6,707 bases of DNA from an uncultured Lentisphaeria bacterium (GTDB taxonomy: Bacteria; Verrucomicrobiota; Lentisphaeria; JABSQK01; CAJWLW01): NCBI GenBank assembly GCA_913042885.1, contig CAJWLW010000270.1, positions 1 through 6,707 on the forward strand, given 5' to 3'. The notes beneath the pieces are model-generated. The model was not told the origin of the DNA. It was given only the letters and a program-made list of their open reading frames with translations, and made no database searches. Shown here piece after piece: positions 5,944-6,707 of this stretch. How positions within the stretch are numbered: the stretch's first letter is position 1; the number at the start of each line of letters is the position of its first letter. Position numbers and translations under genes: made by a program.

Positions 5944-6707
5944 ATGACCCTATGTCCACACTGCCATACTGAGTTTGATGCTGCCGCGAAAGCGTGTCCG
6001 ACCTGCAGCACAGATTCACATCGACCCGGCCAGACCTCGATCATGCCGGCTGACGCCAGCGTGTGGTCGAAGTTGATGCCCAGCGTCGAGGTCGATAGCG
6101 GTGTGTACGAGCCGTCGAACCTGGTCGTCAAGCGGCATGTTGTTGCGGGCGCCGGTGAGTCGGCGCCGGACGAAGCGGATTTCGAGCTCATCGATATTCT
6201 CGGCGAAGGCGGCATGGGCATCGTCTATCAGGCGCGGCAGACGTCCGTTGACCGCACTATTGCCTTGAAGATGATCCGGCCGGACAAGGCGGAGCGCAGC
6301 GACGTCAAGGCGCGGTTGCTGGCGGAAGCGGCAGTTACCGGCGACCTCAATCACCCGAACATCGTACCGATCTACGACGTCGGCGAGACTGAGTCGGGAG
6401 CCTTCTTCTACGCTATGAAAGATGTCCGCGGCGTGCCGTGGACCCGTGACCTGGCCGACAAAAGTCTGGAACAGAATATCGAGATCCTGCTGCACGTTGC
6501 CGATGCTCTGGCGTTTGCCCATTCGCGCGGCGTCATCCATCGCGACCTCAAGCCGGACAACGTGATGCTCGGTGATTACGGTGAAGTGCTGGTCATGGAC
6601 TGGGGCATGGCGATGACTGTCGGCGACGGCGGCAAGGCAGAGCCGGTAACCGCGCGCAGCAGCGTTGGCGGGACACCGGCTTACATGGCGCCGGAGATGG
6701 CAATGGC
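5944..6707 (+). CDS. Zinc-ribbon Ser/Thr protein kinase, N-terminal part
   Basis: Hanks-type serine/threonine kinase cut by the right edge; 254 codons plus two bases are visible. A zinc ribbon opens the protein (C4, C7, C18, C21), followed by a Ser/Pro-rich linker to about residue 78. The kinase domain shows the glycine loop LGEGGMGIV (86-94), catalytic lysine K109 in ALKM, the alpha-C glutamate about E128, HRDLKPDN (199-206, D201 catalytic), a metal-binding motif D219-W-G in place of DFG, and APE (249-251). DWG is common in PVC-group kinases of this type. All catalytic residues in view are present, so it should be active. Later domains (membrane segment, WD40, TPR or other sensor) would lie beyond the window. 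The ATG at 5944 puts the CxxC at residue 4; the frame is open upstream to an ATG at 5788, but that stretch looks non-coding. No Shine-Dalgarno is seen. Target and signal are unknown. Confidence 0.93.
   Translation, partial: MTLCPHCHTEFDAAAKACPTCSTDSHRPGQTSIMPADASVWSKLMPSVEVDSGVYEPSNLVVKRHVVAGAGESAPDEADFELIDILGEGGMGIVYQARQTSVDRTIALKMIRPDKAERSDVKARLLAEAAVTGDLNHPNIVPIYDVGETESGAFFYAMKDVRGVPWTRDLADKSLEQNIEILLHVADALAFAHSRGVIHRDLKPDNVMLGDYGEVLVMDWGMAMTVGDGGKAEPVTARSSVGGTPAYMAPEMAM

Noticed and set aside
5496..6221. Minus-strand ORF of 241 codons across the isomerase end and kinase start
   Set aside because: It is antisense to two well-supported genes and crosses the intergenic region; most of it is Ser/Arg/Cys-rich shadow. 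Only its middle part is considered, in the frameshift finding.

Overview
This window is GC-rich bacterial DNA, most likely from the PVC group (Planctomycetota, Verrucomicrobiota, Lentisphaerota or Kiritimatiellota). No rRNA or other taxonomic marker is present, so this rests on gene style. The right-edge protein is a Ser/Thr kinase that joins an N-terminal zinc ribbon to a Hanks-type domain with a DWG motif in place of DFG. A large secreted C39-like cysteine peptidase sits next to a translation gene. The left-edge gene has a signal peptide followed by a start that resembles the Planctomycete DUF1549 family. The DEAD-box helicase also has RhlB-like signatures, so a gammaproteobacterial origin cannot be fully excluded.

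Layout. Bases 1-143 (minus strand) hold the first 47 codons of an exported protein that runs off the left edge. Bases 144-629 hold only a possible 103-codon minus-strand ORF, a strong hairpin (202-224) and a sigma70-like promoter (614-642). From this promoter runs a tight plus-strand cluster: an RhlB-like DEAD-box helicase with low-complexity Arg-rich tails (702-2342), pheS (2368-3408) 25 nt downstream, and a secreted C39-like protein (3374-4672) whose start lies inside the end of pheS. After a 230-nt non-coding gap comes a sugar phosphate isomerase/epimerase-like TIM-barrel gene with a clear Shine-Dalgarno (4903-5670). Its stop lies inside a palindrome that also contains the stop of a possible small convergent minus-strand ORF (5672-5836). 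From 5944 to the right edge is the N-terminal part of the zinc-ribbon Ser/Thr kinase.

How the genes may work together. Helicase, pheS and the C39-like gene are close enough to be one transcript, linking RNA metabolism, phenylalanyl-tRNA charging and an exported protein of unknown role. pheT, the usual partner directly after pheS, is absent from that position and from the window. The isomerase and the kinase appear to be separate units. Nothing here amounts to a clear new defence, mobile or RNA system. The points most worth a second look are the split pheS, the C39-like protein coupled to it, the shared-stop palindrome with its small convergent ORF, and the DWG zinc-ribbon kinase.
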